DNA of 64,000 nt from the NCBI RefSeq assembly GCF_006864135.1, contig NZ_SADV01000003.1, forward strand, positions 186,001 to 250,000, written 5' to 3'. Of the stretch, positions 34,146-43,132 are shown in pieces (position 1 is the stretch's first letter; every line of letters starts with the position of its first letter). A program made the position numbers and the translations under genes. This stretch comes from Lysinibacillus sphaericus. Its GTDB lineage: Bacteria > Bacillota > Bacilli > Bacillales_A > Planococcaceae. The notes below the pieces were generated by a model. The model was not told where the DNA came from and did no database searches. It saw only the letters and a program-made list of their open reading frames with translations.

Positions 34146-34840
34146 AGTAGCTCACCGATAAAGCGATAACCCTTGCCCCATACTGTTTGTATATAATACG
34201 GTGATTTTACTGGATCTTTTAGCTTTTCCCGTAGTACCTTTATATGTACTGTTACTGTATGTGTTTCATCTACGCTCGCCTGTTGCCAAATATGTTGATA
34301 GAGCTCTTCTTTTGAAAAGGTTTGGCTTGGATTTTTCGCAAGTAGTTTTAACAGAGCAAATTCCTTCTGTGTTAAGGCAAGCTCTTGATCATTAAGGCGC
34401 GCTGATTCCTTTTGCCAATCAATTTTTAAACCGTGTGCAAAGGATGTAACATCTTCAGCTATTTCTTTTTTCGTATAACGTTTCCAGCGACGTAAGTGTG
34501 AGGCTACACGTGCCTTTAACTCCTCTAAACTAAATGGTTTCGCTATATAGTCGTCGGCGCCCTGCAAACCCTCAACCTTATCTGCCTCTTCCTTACGCGC
34601 ACTCATCATTAAAATAGGAACATCACTTTCCCAACGAATATTTTGGCAAACCGTAAGACCATCCATCTCAGGTAACATCCAATCGACTAACACTAAATCG
34701 AACGTATCCGCTTGAAAATCAGTTAATCCTTCAAGTCCTGTTGTTGCCCAAGTAATTTGGTAACCCTCTTGCTCAAGCGTATCCTTCACAATACGCCCTA
34801 TCGCCGTATCATCCTCAATCAGTAATAGCTTTTCTCTCAT
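34142..34840 (-). CDS. OmpR-family response regulator
   Basis: About 232 residues from the ATG at 34840, preceded by CAGGAGGAAAA; a longer upstream frame lacks a ribosome site. The receiver domain has Glu-Asp-Asp (LLIEDD, residues 8-11), phospho-Asp53 (VLVDWMLPEMDG) and Lys in YIAKPFS. The winged-helix output domain ends with HTVTVHIKVLREKLKDP and VWGKGYRF. It is the first gene of a four-gene operon with its kinase, a LolA-like lipoprotein and a small membrane protein, so it likely governs an envelope response. Confidence 0.94.
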   Translation of the reverse strand: MREKLLLIEDDTAIGRIVKDTLEQEGYQITWATTGLEGLTDFQADTFDLVLVDWMLPEMDGLTVCQNIRWESDVPILMMSARKEEADKVEGLQGADDYIAKPFSLEELKARVASHLRRWKRYTKKEIAEDVTSFAHGLKIDWQKESARLNDQELALTQKEFALLKLLAKNPSQTFSKEELYQHIWQQASVDETHTVTVHIKVLREKLKDPVKSPYYIQTVWGKGYRFIGELL

Positions 34841-34929
34841 CTGTTTTCCTCCTGAACTAACCTTACTATGTAAAAAGACATTTTTTTTGAACTTTATACT
34901 TTCTTTATAATTATCATAGATTTGGTTAT

Positions 34930-35127
34930 CCGTCACTTCTCAATTTTTTTCGTTGATCAGGATGAGCTATCTGACGGCTTCTTTTGAATCCGTCGAGCTG
35001 GACTGGCTATCCGCCGCTCTGCTCGGGCCTTTCCGTCGCTTTGACTTTTCTTTCTGTCGCTCTGCTCGGACCTTCCGTCGCTTCGCCTATTCTTTCCATC
35101 GTTCTGCTCGGCCTTTTCACCATCTTT
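34930..35127. repeat. 21-bp tandem array, diverged GC-richer type
   Basis: At least six units of about 21 bp with the core CTTTCCGTCGCTTTG / CTTTCTGTCGCTCTG lie just upstream of the response regulator gene. The core aligns column by column, as purine/pyrimidine pattern, with CTATCCACGATTTTG of the array at 14480. A similar pair of units lies at 49276-49318. Confidence 0.65.
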
Positions 35128-35384
35128 ATTAACCTTTATAAATCTATATGTATTTTTTATTCAAAATAACGGATTTTGTTCATTTCATTTTAGGACATTC
35201 TAAAAGTGGCTTGATGATGGTTGGTGGTACCAAGTAAATAAATGTGACAAAATGGTCAATATTTGTAATTTATTTAAATAAATACAATTTTCGACAACAT
35301 TTTCATTTTTGTTGTGTTATGGTTGTATTGTTCTATTAAATGCAACTTATTAATAGAGAAAACTAATACAAAGGGGAGTTAATT

Positions 35385-35654
35385 ATGTTAAAATCAAAAA
35401 TTTCAAAAATGGTAGGATCACTTGCTTTATCAGGAGCTATACTTATTCCTGCAGTATCAGCGAATGCATGGACTGAGTATGTTTATGTCAAGGACTTATA
35501 TCCGGATGCAGTTGATTATGTATTTGTAAATAATGGAGCAAATGACAAGTATGTACTAGTACAAGAAAGAGGATCTGATGGTAGAATATACGAAACAAAA
35601 GTAAAATGTGATAAAATGGTTGGTAGTAAGTGTCATGTAGCAGTTGAAAGATAG
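35385..35654 (+). CDS. Small secreted protein with two cysteines
   Basis: 89 residues; signal peptide MLKSKISKMVGSLALSGAIL with cleavage after SANA (residue ~28). The mature ~61-residue domain ends in two Cys (VKCDKMVGSKCHVAVER), likely a disulfide outside the cell. It has AAAGGGGAG before the ATG and a strong terminator, so it is a monocistronic, well-expressed-looking gene. The family is unknown; size and disulfide fit small surface or antimicrobial-like proteins, but nothing proves that. Confidence 0.65.
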   Translation: MLKSKISKMVGSLALSGAILIPAVSANAWTEYVYVKDLYPDAVDYVFVNNGANDKYVLVQERGSDGRIYETKVKCDKMVGSKCHVAVER

Positions 35655-35680
35655 GGCATTTAGTATTTATTGGAATAATA

Positions 35681-35722
35681 AAAAAGGCGCATTGACTCAT
35701 TAACGAGTTGTGCGCTTTTTTT
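35681..35722 (+). terminator. Terminator of the small secreted protein gene
   Basis: AAAAAGGCGCA and TGCGCTTTTTTT pair, with an inner GACTC/GAGT stem. Confidence 0.85.
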
Positions 35723-36200
35723 GTTTCTTAGGGAGTGAAACCTAGTTGTTTAGTTAGTATCAGGAATTATACAAACATCATTTTAAGTCAGAGATTTATT
35801 ATTTGATATATCCAGCCAATGTATTCTTTGTACAAACTCTTCCAGAAGATTTTACATTTACTGCAATTTTACCTGCATATAGTACTGCACTTTTTTAATT
35901 TTTCTTCCTCTTTTTGATACCGGATCGCTCAGCTCAATCAATGGAAAGAGCAGTACGTCGACTTCATACTAAATTACCAAAAGGCACTATAAAAACAGCC
36001 CCAACAGACCGAGGTAAAGAATTTAGCTGATATAAAATGACTATTATGCCGACAAACAAGTCCTATAGGCTAACCTGAATCTCTAGCCAGTAACACAGAT
36101 GGCACTCTATACATTATTTATATGGATAAGATGTATTACATTTAATTTGAACTTGGTTTATTAAATCTTAATTAAACACTATATCCCATTTCCGCAAAAT
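35723..36200 (+). pseudogene. Remnant of an IS30-family transposase within a gene-free region
   Basis: At 35902-36030 the plus strand reads FFLFLIPDRSAQSMERAVRR then LHTKLPKGTIKTAPTDRGKE and F-S-stop. This is the catalytic core around the second Asp (TDRGKEF) of an IS30-type DDE transposase. Both ends of the gene are gone and a TGA closes the frame. No terminal repeats were found. The remainder of the region holds nothing recognisable. Confidence 0.6.
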
Positions 36201-36228
36201 AAAAAGAGAATCTTTTAACAGATTCCCT
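36198..36228 (-). terminator. Terminator of the SH3b protein gene
   Basis: AGAATCT and AGATTC pair (about 36207-36225), with a U-rich tail on the minus strand. Confidence 0.6.
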
Positions 36229-36266
36229 TAGTTATTCTACTCAATCATCGCTGGTAGAGCGAAATT

Positions 36267-37352
36267 TTATTTACGATAATATATTAATCTTGCTGTTGTA
36301 TAAAGTTTGTCATCATTCACAGAGATCAAAGCAGTATAATCATTCTTTTCCCATCTTGAATATAAATGGCTATATTTTGTATAGGTAAATCGGTAATCAT
36401 TACCGAATTCCGCTACCCCTTGCCTATGTAGTCGGTCATGTAAAGAAGACATTTGATCCCATGTGTGATAACTATTTTGTTCGGGAAGGAAATCATAGCT
36501 AATCATCTCTAATTGCCCACCAGTAAAAAAGTATGTCAACTGTGCTGAAAAGCCATATTTTGTCGTTCCGTAGACTAAATAAGTATCTCTACCATCCTGA
36601 AGTTTTTGTATAAGCTTTGATTTTTCATTTTTCTCTACATCACGAATAGTCAATTTAAAGTTAATATTATTGAAAGGCACAACAGGCTTCTTTGTGGATA
36701 AAAATGCATCTACTACGTATCCTTTGATATTACCAGCAGTCACATAGGACCAACCTACTAATGTAGAATGTACAGTTACCTGTGTACCATTACTTAATGA
36801 ACCTACTGATGCTCCCGATTGACTGGCAATATTTCGAACGATAACCCCACTACCTGTATTAACGTACTTTGTCGTTGTTTTAGTCTGCCCAATAAAATCG
36901 GACTTAACATAACCTACTACATTGCCATATTGCACAAATGACCAACCATTTCCTACTGATCCATAGTCTTCAACAATCATATTATACTTTAATGTAGCTA
37001 ATGTTGGTGCTGAAGGAGATGGCTTGGATTTCACAACGAGACCACTTTTAGAATTTGCAATTTTAATCGTCGAAGGTGGAACACTTAAAAAAGATGAAGA
37101 AACATATCCCTTTACATCGCCTGTTTGAATGTGAGACCAACCATCTGAGGAAGAAAACTCTATCACAAATTCATCCTTAGCTAGATTACCAATGGAACCG
37201 GATGTATCATTCGGCGACTCTCTCACAACCAAGTTCGTACCACTTACAACTTTCACTGTTCGATAATCAGCCGCATCTGCTACTTGGTACTGAATGCTAA
37301 ATAACATCATGAGTACAAAAACTGCAACAAACCATTTCTTTAGTATACTCAA
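36267..37352 (-). CDS. Secreted protein with three SH3b domains
   Basis: 361 residues. A signal peptide (cleavage after VADA, ~residue 28) is followed by three bacterial SH3 repeats of ~65 residues (cores GTNLVVRESPNDTSGSIGNL, KSGLVVKSKPSPSAPTLATL and GSGVIVRNIASQSGASVGSL, each ending in GYV-x-S/D-x-F). A ~130-residue C-terminal domain (residues ~230-361) of unknown family follows. SH3b domains bind peptidoglycan, so the protein is held at the cell wall. Monocistronic with its own terminator. Confidence 0.85.
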   Translation of the reverse strand: MSILKKWFVAVFVLMMLFSIQYQVADAADYRTVKVVSGTNLVVRESPNDTSGSIGNLAKDEFVIEFSSSDGWSHIQTGDVKGYVSSSFLSVPPSTIKIANSKSGLVVKSKPSPSAPTLATLKYNMIVEDYGSVGNGWSFVQYGNVVGYVKSDFIGQTKTTTKYVNTGSGVIVRNIASQSGASVGSLSNGTQVTVHSTLVGWSYVTAGNIKGYVVDAFLSTKKPVVPFNNINFKLTIRDVEKNEKSKLIQKLQDGRDTYLVYGTTKYGFSAQLTYFFTGGQLEMISYDFLPEQNSYHTWDQMSSLHDRLHRQGVAEFGNDYRFTYTKYSHLYSRWEKNDYTALISVNDDKLYTTARLIYYRK

Positions 37353-37674
37353 ACAATTTACCTCCTTTTACAATTCTACCATTCTACCATTTTTCCTATT
37401 GATTGTATATATTTTCATATTTTTTATTACTAAACGCGTAAATATCCATAAAACATTTTTAACACATATATAAACCAAAGAAAATTTCGATAGAAAACAA
37501 ATTATAAATTAATTTATCAAAATTGTTCTCATCACATCTAAAAAAGCTCAGAAAACCTATTATTTATAGGCTTTCCAAGCTCAACTAAACTTTTTTTCTT
37601 CATACAGACCCTCTCATCTCGCAAATCGAGGATATATGTCTCAAAATAAGGGGATTTCATGAGAATAAGGACTA

Positions 37675-37827
37675 ACATATGCTTTAAATACAAATAATAA
37701 GCTAAAACAAAGTAACAACAAAATTCAAAAAAATTTAGAAAAACTCTCTTCTTGCTTTCAGATTAATCGTGCAAGTGATGATGCTGCTGGTATTGCTATT
37801 TCCCTTGATCGAAGTTGTGGCAAATAA
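37675..37827 (+). pseudogene. Flagellin N-terminal remnant
   Basis: In the plus strand the frame ALNTNNKLKQSNNKIQKNLE, KLSSCFQINRASDDAAGIAI, SLDRSCG-K-stop is the D0/D1 N-terminus of flagellin (canonical xRINRAxDDAAGLAIS). It breaks after ~50 codons and has no in-frame ATG or ribosome site. No other flagellar gene is nearby, so it is an isolated fragment left by duplication or rearrangement. Confidence 0.7.
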
Positions 37828-37936
37828 CTTTATACTACTGCCCCATTATTTTTAGAAAAGCTTACCTTTACCGAATTGTATAAAGAATTAGCTTTAAATT
37901 GTTTTGATAAATAATTAGAATTTACCCTTCAGAGTA

Positions 37937-37981
37937 CAAAAATAGTTTATTAGTGTCATTTACACTTATAAACTATTTTTG
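37937..37981 (-). terminator. Terminator of the lipase gene
   Basis: AAAAATAGTTTAT and ATAAACTATTTTT pair with an inner AGTGT/ACACT stem. Confidence 0.85.
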
Positions 37982-37999
37982 AAATTATATTGTATATGA

Positions 38000-39556
38000 C
38001 TATTTTATATACTTAGAACGAACAATGGTCCTATTATATGGCTCGCCCTGTAACGTTTCACCCGAAATATTTAAAGTTATATTATATACACCAGACTCTT
38101 TATTCTCTGGAAAATTTACCATAAAGTTTTGTTCATTAACCTTCTGCAATTGTAAGGAAGAAGCAATGTCTTTACCTGTTGGATCTAGTACTTTTACATC
38201 AAAAGCAAGTTTTTGTAATTGTTGATTCGCTTGCACTGTAATGATATTATTCGTTTCTAATGCCACTGTCGGAATGCTCACCTTAATCATAGATGGACCC
38301 CCGTGTTGAACTGCCAGTAAATACGCATTATCTCCTGCCTGCGTGCTTATATTTATCTTCCATTCTCCCTTCTCAGAAATAACGTCAGTAAATATATGAG
38401 GTACTACGCCATTAAAGAAGGAGGCTTCCTCCAATGATTCGATTGTCTGGTTGGTATATTTTTTCCCTGAAGGAGCTACCAACTCTATTTTATCACTAGT
38501 TAATCCTGTCCACAGTTTAACATTATCGAGTGCAGTATCCACATAGAAAGAATGTGTCACATCATTTGACGATTGCAACTTTCCTCCATAAAAATAATGT
38601 GACGCATCCAACTCTTGAAAGGTATCAGAATGAGAAAAGTATTCTTTGTTTGCACTGATACGATCAGTAGAAGCAGACTGTAGATACTGTTCCAATCTAG
38701 AAAATACCGCAGATCCCATGCGAATACGGTCATGGTCAAGTGAGGCATCGGTAAATAAATGTGTTCCGTAAGATAATCTAGTGCTCGCTTCTTTGACTAA
38801 TCCATCATTTGGATCGGAAAGATATAGCCCACCCATCCAGAGTGCAGATAGAAATGGTCCTGTATTAGTGCCAGCAATTGTATAATAGTTGTTCTTACTT
38901 ACGTTGGGGTGATTGTCTATTAGTGAGCGAAAGTGTTCCATTTCCCCAACTTGAAGTGAAAAAGTACCATCATCTTTTTGACCGAGTAATGTAGCTAGCC
39001 AACCTGCCCACCAGCTATATGCAAGATCAGCTAACTCTGATCCATAATGAGGGGAACCTAAAGTAAACACCCTACCCACGTACGAATGAGCATTATTAAG
39101 AACTAATGCTGCTTGGGTATCGGGCCCACCCTTGCTATGGGCGACTATATTTATTTTTTCTCCGTGAAAATGTTGACTGATTTCTTTTAACATAGAAGCT
39201 AATAATTTTCCATTATCGTATTGACTATAAGAACCGTTACCTGCCGCATCGTATAATTGAACAAATACAGTTTGATACCCTGCTTCATAAGCTTTTGTAT
39301 ACATGTCATTAAGACCGTAATATTCTGTATTACCATACCAACTTGTAGCGTTACCATTTTTCCCTTGAACGAAAACAATAGGTGGCTTATTCGGATCAAT
39401 ATTAGGTGGAGTTTCCCCTAGAAACCACTCTCCAGGAGTAAAGCTTTCGCCAGGTAGCTTCAATCCATAAGGTTCAACCTGGTTTGAGGCAAAAACATCT
39501 GGAGTAGAAAAAAGAATAATTGTGACCATTACTAATAACGAAACCATTTTTTTCAA
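38000..39556 (-). CDS. Secreted lipase / alpha-beta hydrolase
   Basis: 518 residues with signal peptide (cleavage after VFA, residue ~23). The alpha/beta-hydrolase core spans residues ~55-310: the oxyanion strand PPIVFVQGKNGN, the nucleophile elbow NIVAHSKGGPDT (Ser141), and TLGSPHYGSELADL, typical of Firmicute triacylglycerol lipases. Asp and His of the triad are plausible in DPNDGLV and LDHDRIRM. The C-terminal ~180 residues are beta-rich, with Ig-like character (VLDPTGKDIASSLQLQKVNE). It acts outside the cell. Monocistronic. Confidence 0.88.
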   Translation of the reverse strand: MKKMVSLLVMVTIILFSTPDVFASNQVEPYGLKLPGESFTPGEWFLGETPPNIDPNKPPIVFVQGKNGNATSWYGNTEYYGLNDMYTKAYEAGYQTVFVQLYDAAGNGSYSQYDNGKLLASMLKEISQHFHGEKINIVAHSKGGPDTQAALVLNNAHSYVGRVFTLGSPHYGSELADLAYSWWAGWLATLLGQKDDGTFSLQVGEMEHFRSLIDNHPNVSKNNYYTIAGTNTGPFLSALWMGGLYLSDPNDGLVKEASTRLSYGTHLFTDASLDHDRIRMGSAVFSRLEQYLQSASTDRISANKEYFSHSDTFQELDASHYFYGGKLQSSNDVTHSFYVDTALDNVKLWTGLTSDKIELVAPSGKKYTNQTIESLEEASFFNGVVPHIFTDVISEKGEWKINISTQAGDNAYLLAVQHGGPSMIKVSIPTVALETNNIITVQANQQLQKLAFDVKVLDPTGKDIASSLQLQKVNEQNFMVNFPENKESGVYNITLNISGETLQGEPYNRTIVRSKYIK

Positions 39557-40046
39557 ATTGTTTTCCTCCTAATCATTATAAATGAAGTTCATAAAGCCGT
39601 AGAAAAGCAATTCAGATTCCATAATTCAAAAAAACTCTCGATTACTACAAAATCGTAACGGTTTCCTTTGCGAGACATATCTTGTGAATACCAAGTACTT
39701 TAAAGGTGTCGGATTTCTCATTTGTTAGGGCCATCCTTGATCGCATAGAGAGATAATCAGCTATATAAAACTGATGTTGATTAACAGATATTGATAATAA
39801 TAAATATGTCTCGAAGATGTAATTTCAAACAGGGAGACAAACTAGCCCCACTTCTCATCTATCTCAATATTCTATAAAAGGGAATGATTTCCTTCTAATT
39901 TAGACAAAAAAATAGTATTATCTTATACTGCGCCGAAGCCTAACGTTGTGAAGTAGCGTAATAGATTGCGTTAGCAAGTAAAATAGCATAGAGCGAAACG
40001 ACCAAAATTCAGCACCATGTTGTTCATATAAACGAGTCCAAGTTCT
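39557..40046. other. Gene-free region before IS/prophage debris
   Basis: No ORF with a ribosome site. Around 39930-40010 the base composition shifts towards G+C, in keeping with mobile-element debris, but no family is recognised. Confidence 0.35.
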
Positions 40047-40154
40047 TTATTCTGGTTTATTAACCCCTTCTTCTTGAGCAATATGATGGATACTTTCTTG
40101 TCCATTTATAAAACGTAATACAATTCTTTTTTTATCTGAAATAATTTTGCTCAT
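40047..40154 (-). pseudogene. IS3-like OrfA fragment
   Basis: ATG at 40154 opens MSKIISDKKRIVLRFINGQE then SIHHIAQEEGVNKPE-stop, the first helices of an IS3-type OrfA helix-turn-helix (KRIxxVxxFxxGQxSxxxIA). Only 35 codons remain. The CGTAAAAG/CTTTTACGG inverted motifs just upstream (40165-40200) look like the left end of the element. Confidence 0.5.
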
Positions 40155-40290
40155 AAAAACACTCCGTAAAAGTTAGATTTTGTGTTTACCTTTTACGGGG
40201 CAGTTAGAAAAGGTGTCCTTTTTAAATCTATCTCCTCACAATATATCCTCTTATACGAGGCCGGTTCTGGTTATTCAGCTACTATATTAG

Positions 40291-41011
40291 TTACCTGGCT
40301 AACTTAGCTGTTTTAATTTTATTTGCTCCAGCTTGTACTACAGCCATCCCAGTATATGTTCCTGTTTTAATACGCCATTTAGCTCCATCTGGCTCGATGT
40401 ATACCACCCAACCGAAACGATGCTTTAATACATCAAGTACATTTCAGCCACTTGTCGTGTGCCGTATGTTCCAGTAAGTACACAGTATTTATTATTGTCG
40501 ATAGCTTACTTTTGTTGCTGTGCATTACCACTTGCGTTTTTAACCATAGTAATAAACTTTGACCATGAGATTTTACCTTCTCGCATATTTCGGGGGCAAT
40601 TTTTACCGCTAAAGTGATTATGCTGAACAACATTTTGAATTGGGATATTTTCATCTTTCATAATTTTAGCAACTAACTCTGCGGCATTTTGCATTGCCTT
40701 TTGATAATTACCGTCACTATTAAAACAAACCTCTATTTGAATCCCCTCATTATTACCTGTGTTATTTCCTGCAGCCCAACATCTCCAGGCATGTTTAAAT
40801 GATTGTACTGCCTCTTTATCATCAACTGTGTAATGCCAGGAAGCTGAACGGCTATTACCGTTGTATTGTAAACGTGCATGTGCGTCTGCATCGGCCCCTG
40901 AACGTGTATTATCTGTTTCATGAACAACGATAAATTTTCTTGTGTTAGCTTTACCATATGTAACCTTGCTTGCTTGAGCATCAGGTATAATTTTTTACGA
41001 ATTGTAATCAT
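40291..41011 (-). pseudogene. Phage-type N-acetylmuramoyl-L-alanine amidase (endolysin), broken
   Basis: The ATG at 41011 gives MITIRKKL; a missing base in the T6 run 40991-40996 shifts the frame. Restored, it reads IPDAQASKVTYGKANTRKFI, VVHETDNTRSGADADAHARL, SWHYTVDDKEAVQSFKHAWR and QHNHFSGKNCPRNM, a complete Amidase_2 domain with zinc ligands His (VVHETDN), His (VQHNHF) and Cys (KNCP). After a stop at 40506 the C-terminal cell-wall module survives in shifted frames (HRFGWVVYIEPDGAKWRIKT, GTYTGMAVVQAGANKIKTAK). It is a prophage relic. Confidence 0.8.
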
Positions 41012-41208
41012 TTCGTTTCACCGTCCTTTGGTTTCTCGTTGATTTAATGCTTGTGTACTATTTGAAACACCTATTGCGTATACGAAATTTCCAATTGATT
41101 TCCATCTTGCACACGATACTCAGCATTTTTTATCTACCCGCTACTTTTTTCCAATACAACAGCACCTCGTGATTATTAATGCGTCATGCAGATTCCTTTG
41201 AAGCCTCG

Positions 41209-41352
41209 TCAACTTTGTTTAAATGTTGGTTTATCTGTCGTTAAACTAAGTAGCCTTTTATTTAGATTGTTTGTAATGCGCCAAATGAATAAAAGATCTC
41301 CAATAAGCGCTGATACAATCCAACCAATTATTAATTGTTTCCACCAATGTTC
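41209..41352 (-). pseudogene. Small holin-like membrane protein fragment
   Basis: A minus-strand frame reads WWKQLIIGWIVSALIGDLLF, IWRITNNLNKRLLSLTTDKP then TFKQS-stop: one membrane helix and a basic tail. No start codon in frame fits the nearby AGGTGAGAAC ribosome-like site. Its place directly upstream of the amidase pseudogene suggests the holin or a related gene of the same lysis cassette. Confidence 0.4.
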
Positions 41353-41625
41353 TCACCTACTCTTTTCCAAAATAAAAAACCTTCCACTATGTGAAAGGTA
41401 ATTTTTCGAGTATAAAAACAACCCTAAGCCTCTGTTTTGCGTTTCCTCATTGGCTTTTAAGGTTCAAAAATATTTAGACAATCTTGCAGTCAAAGGTGAA
41501 AAGTTTAAGTATTGATCTATACCTTCCAACCATTTAAAAAATTTTTTCAAATTTTAACTAACTTTTTCAGTTGGAAAGTCGTCCAATAATTAGTAACTAA
41601 ACCATTTAAATAAAAGGAGAAATTA

Positions 41626-42744
41626 ATGATGAAAAAAACAACTAAAAAATCTTGGATGATTGTATCAGCACTAACAATAGGAATGGCGGTCTTCACACCA
41701 CATCAAGCTGAGGCAGCATCAGCAAAAACAACAAACGAAATAACTGTTAAAGCTGAGCAACAAATTAAAGGAACAATTAAAGGCGTTTACGGAGATAGCA
41801 TCACAATTAAAGGGAAAGACGGCAAAAACTATTATATTGGAATGCAGAAATTTTCAGATGAGCAATTAGAAAAAATGAACTTAGTAGAAGGTCAAGAAAT
41901 CTCTGTAGAAGGTAGCTTAGTACAAGATTATTCAGACTTCTATACGTTTGACGTATATAAAAAAAGTTTACCTAAAGAAATAACAAAAGAAGACCTAGCA
42001 AAATTAGAAAAGTTGTTTAATCAAACGAAGAAGTTAGAAAAAGAAGAGAAATATGATGAAATGGATAAAATTAATCTTGAAATGGATAAAATCACAAAGC
42101 CTTATATTTTAGCTAGCTGGGTACCTGCATCCTTTGAAGAGTTCATTGAAGCGTATGGATTTAGTGAAAAAAATATTGTTATTAAAGAAAATGATCAAAA
42201 ACAATTGAAAGATATTTATCAACAGTGGATAAAACTAGAGAAATCTGGTAAAGAGGAAAAAGCACAAGAAAAATTTGATGAATTCCAGAAGGTTCTTCTA
42301 CCTTACTTAGATGCTCTAAATCCACCATTAACATTTGAACAATACATCTCAGATTTGGAATTAGATATTCCGGCTGAAGCCATGCCAAAACTAAAAACTT
42401 TATACAATGATGCTAAAAAAGCTGATAAAGATAAAAATGATCAATTATCTGAAAAGCTATGGGGTGAATTTGATGAAATGATTACTCCTTATTTTAAACC
42501 ACTTAGCTTTGAAGATTACTTGTCTGACTTTGAGTTCGAAATCAAGGCAAATGATAAAAAACAATTAAAAAAGCTTTATGAAGAAGCAACAGCTCTTGCT
42601 AAAACTGGTGACGATGAAAAAGCTAATGAAAAATGGGTTGCTATCGATAAAATTTTAGATCCATATTATAAAGCAAATAAAGAAATTCTTATTTCAGCAT
42701 CTAAAGTAACGATAAACGGTAAAGTTTATCTTCCAAAGCAATAA
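41626..42744 (+). CDS. Secreted protein with four tandem ~57-residue repeats
   Basis: 372 residues. A signal peptide (cleavage after AEA, residue ~30) is followed by a small beta module (QQIKGTIKGVYGDSITIKGK, residues ~45-115), then four helical repeats from about residue 127 to the end. The repeat consensus is L-x2-LY-x(12)-E-K-x(2)-EK-W-x-EFDKI-x2-PY-x(5,9)-FEDY-x-SDFEFxI; the last repeat is short and ends in VTINGKVYLPKQ. The ribosome site is AAAGGAG. A terminator follows. The family is unknown; probably a surface or matrix protein. Confidence 0.75.
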   Translation: MMKKTTKKSWMIVSALTIGMAVFTPHQAEAASAKTTNEITVKAEQQIKGTIKGVYGDSITIKGKDGKNYYIGMQKFSDEQLEKMNLVEGQEISVEGSLVQDYSDFYTFDVYKKSLPKEITKEDLAKLEKLFNQTKKLEKEEKYDEMDKINLEMDKITKPYILASWVPASFEEFIEAYGFSEKNIVIKENDQKQLKDIYQQWIKLEKSGKEEKAQEKFDEFQKVLLPYLDALNPPLTFEQYISDLELDIPAEAMPKLKTLYNDAKKADKDKNDQLSEKLWGEFDEMITPYFKPLSFEDYLSDFEFEIKANDKKQLKKLYEEATALAKTGDDEKANEKWVAIDKILDPYYKANKEILISASKVTINGKVYLPKQ

Positions 42745-42756
42745 TAAATATATTTC

Positions 42757-42809
42757 GGGGTTATCCAAACAGTCATTAAACAATGATTTAGGGATTAACC
42801 CCTTTCTTA
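42757..42809 (+). terminator. Terminator of the repeat-protein gene
   Basis: GGGGTTA (42757-42763) pairs with TAACCCC (42796-42802), with an inner CATTAAACAATG hairpin, then TTTCTTATTT. Confidence 0.75.
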
Positions 42810-43132
42810 TTTCCTTATAGATCAGTACAGTGCGCTTAATATGCGCTTTGGCCACTACAGATGATGATTTAGTCACTTTCCTATTCAAACAGCCTTACTA
42901 TACGCGCTACAAATACGGTAATTTCCGGTCCCTTTTTTGGATTTTTTCCCAGTAAACTCGATTGCAATAAGCTGTAACTCTTCATCTTTCATAAAAATCC
43001 CATAATTCTCTCTTCTCTTATTTAAATCTTAAATGTGATATATTATTACAAAATCAAAATTACTCAATATATCCTATGTTATTACTATATCCCACTTTTT
43101 CCGAAGATATTTGAGCTAATGGAGGGAATATT
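42810..43132. other. Intergenic region upstream of the chemotaxis receptor
   Basis: A 34-codon minus-strand frame starting MKDEELQLIAIEFTGKKSKK ends early and lacks support. No clear sigma-D promoter was found for the receptor. Confidence 0.3.

Noticed and set aside
43020-43130. Sigma-D type promoter for the chemotaxis receptor
   Set aside because: No TAAA / GCCGATAT pair with 14-16 bp spacing could be found.
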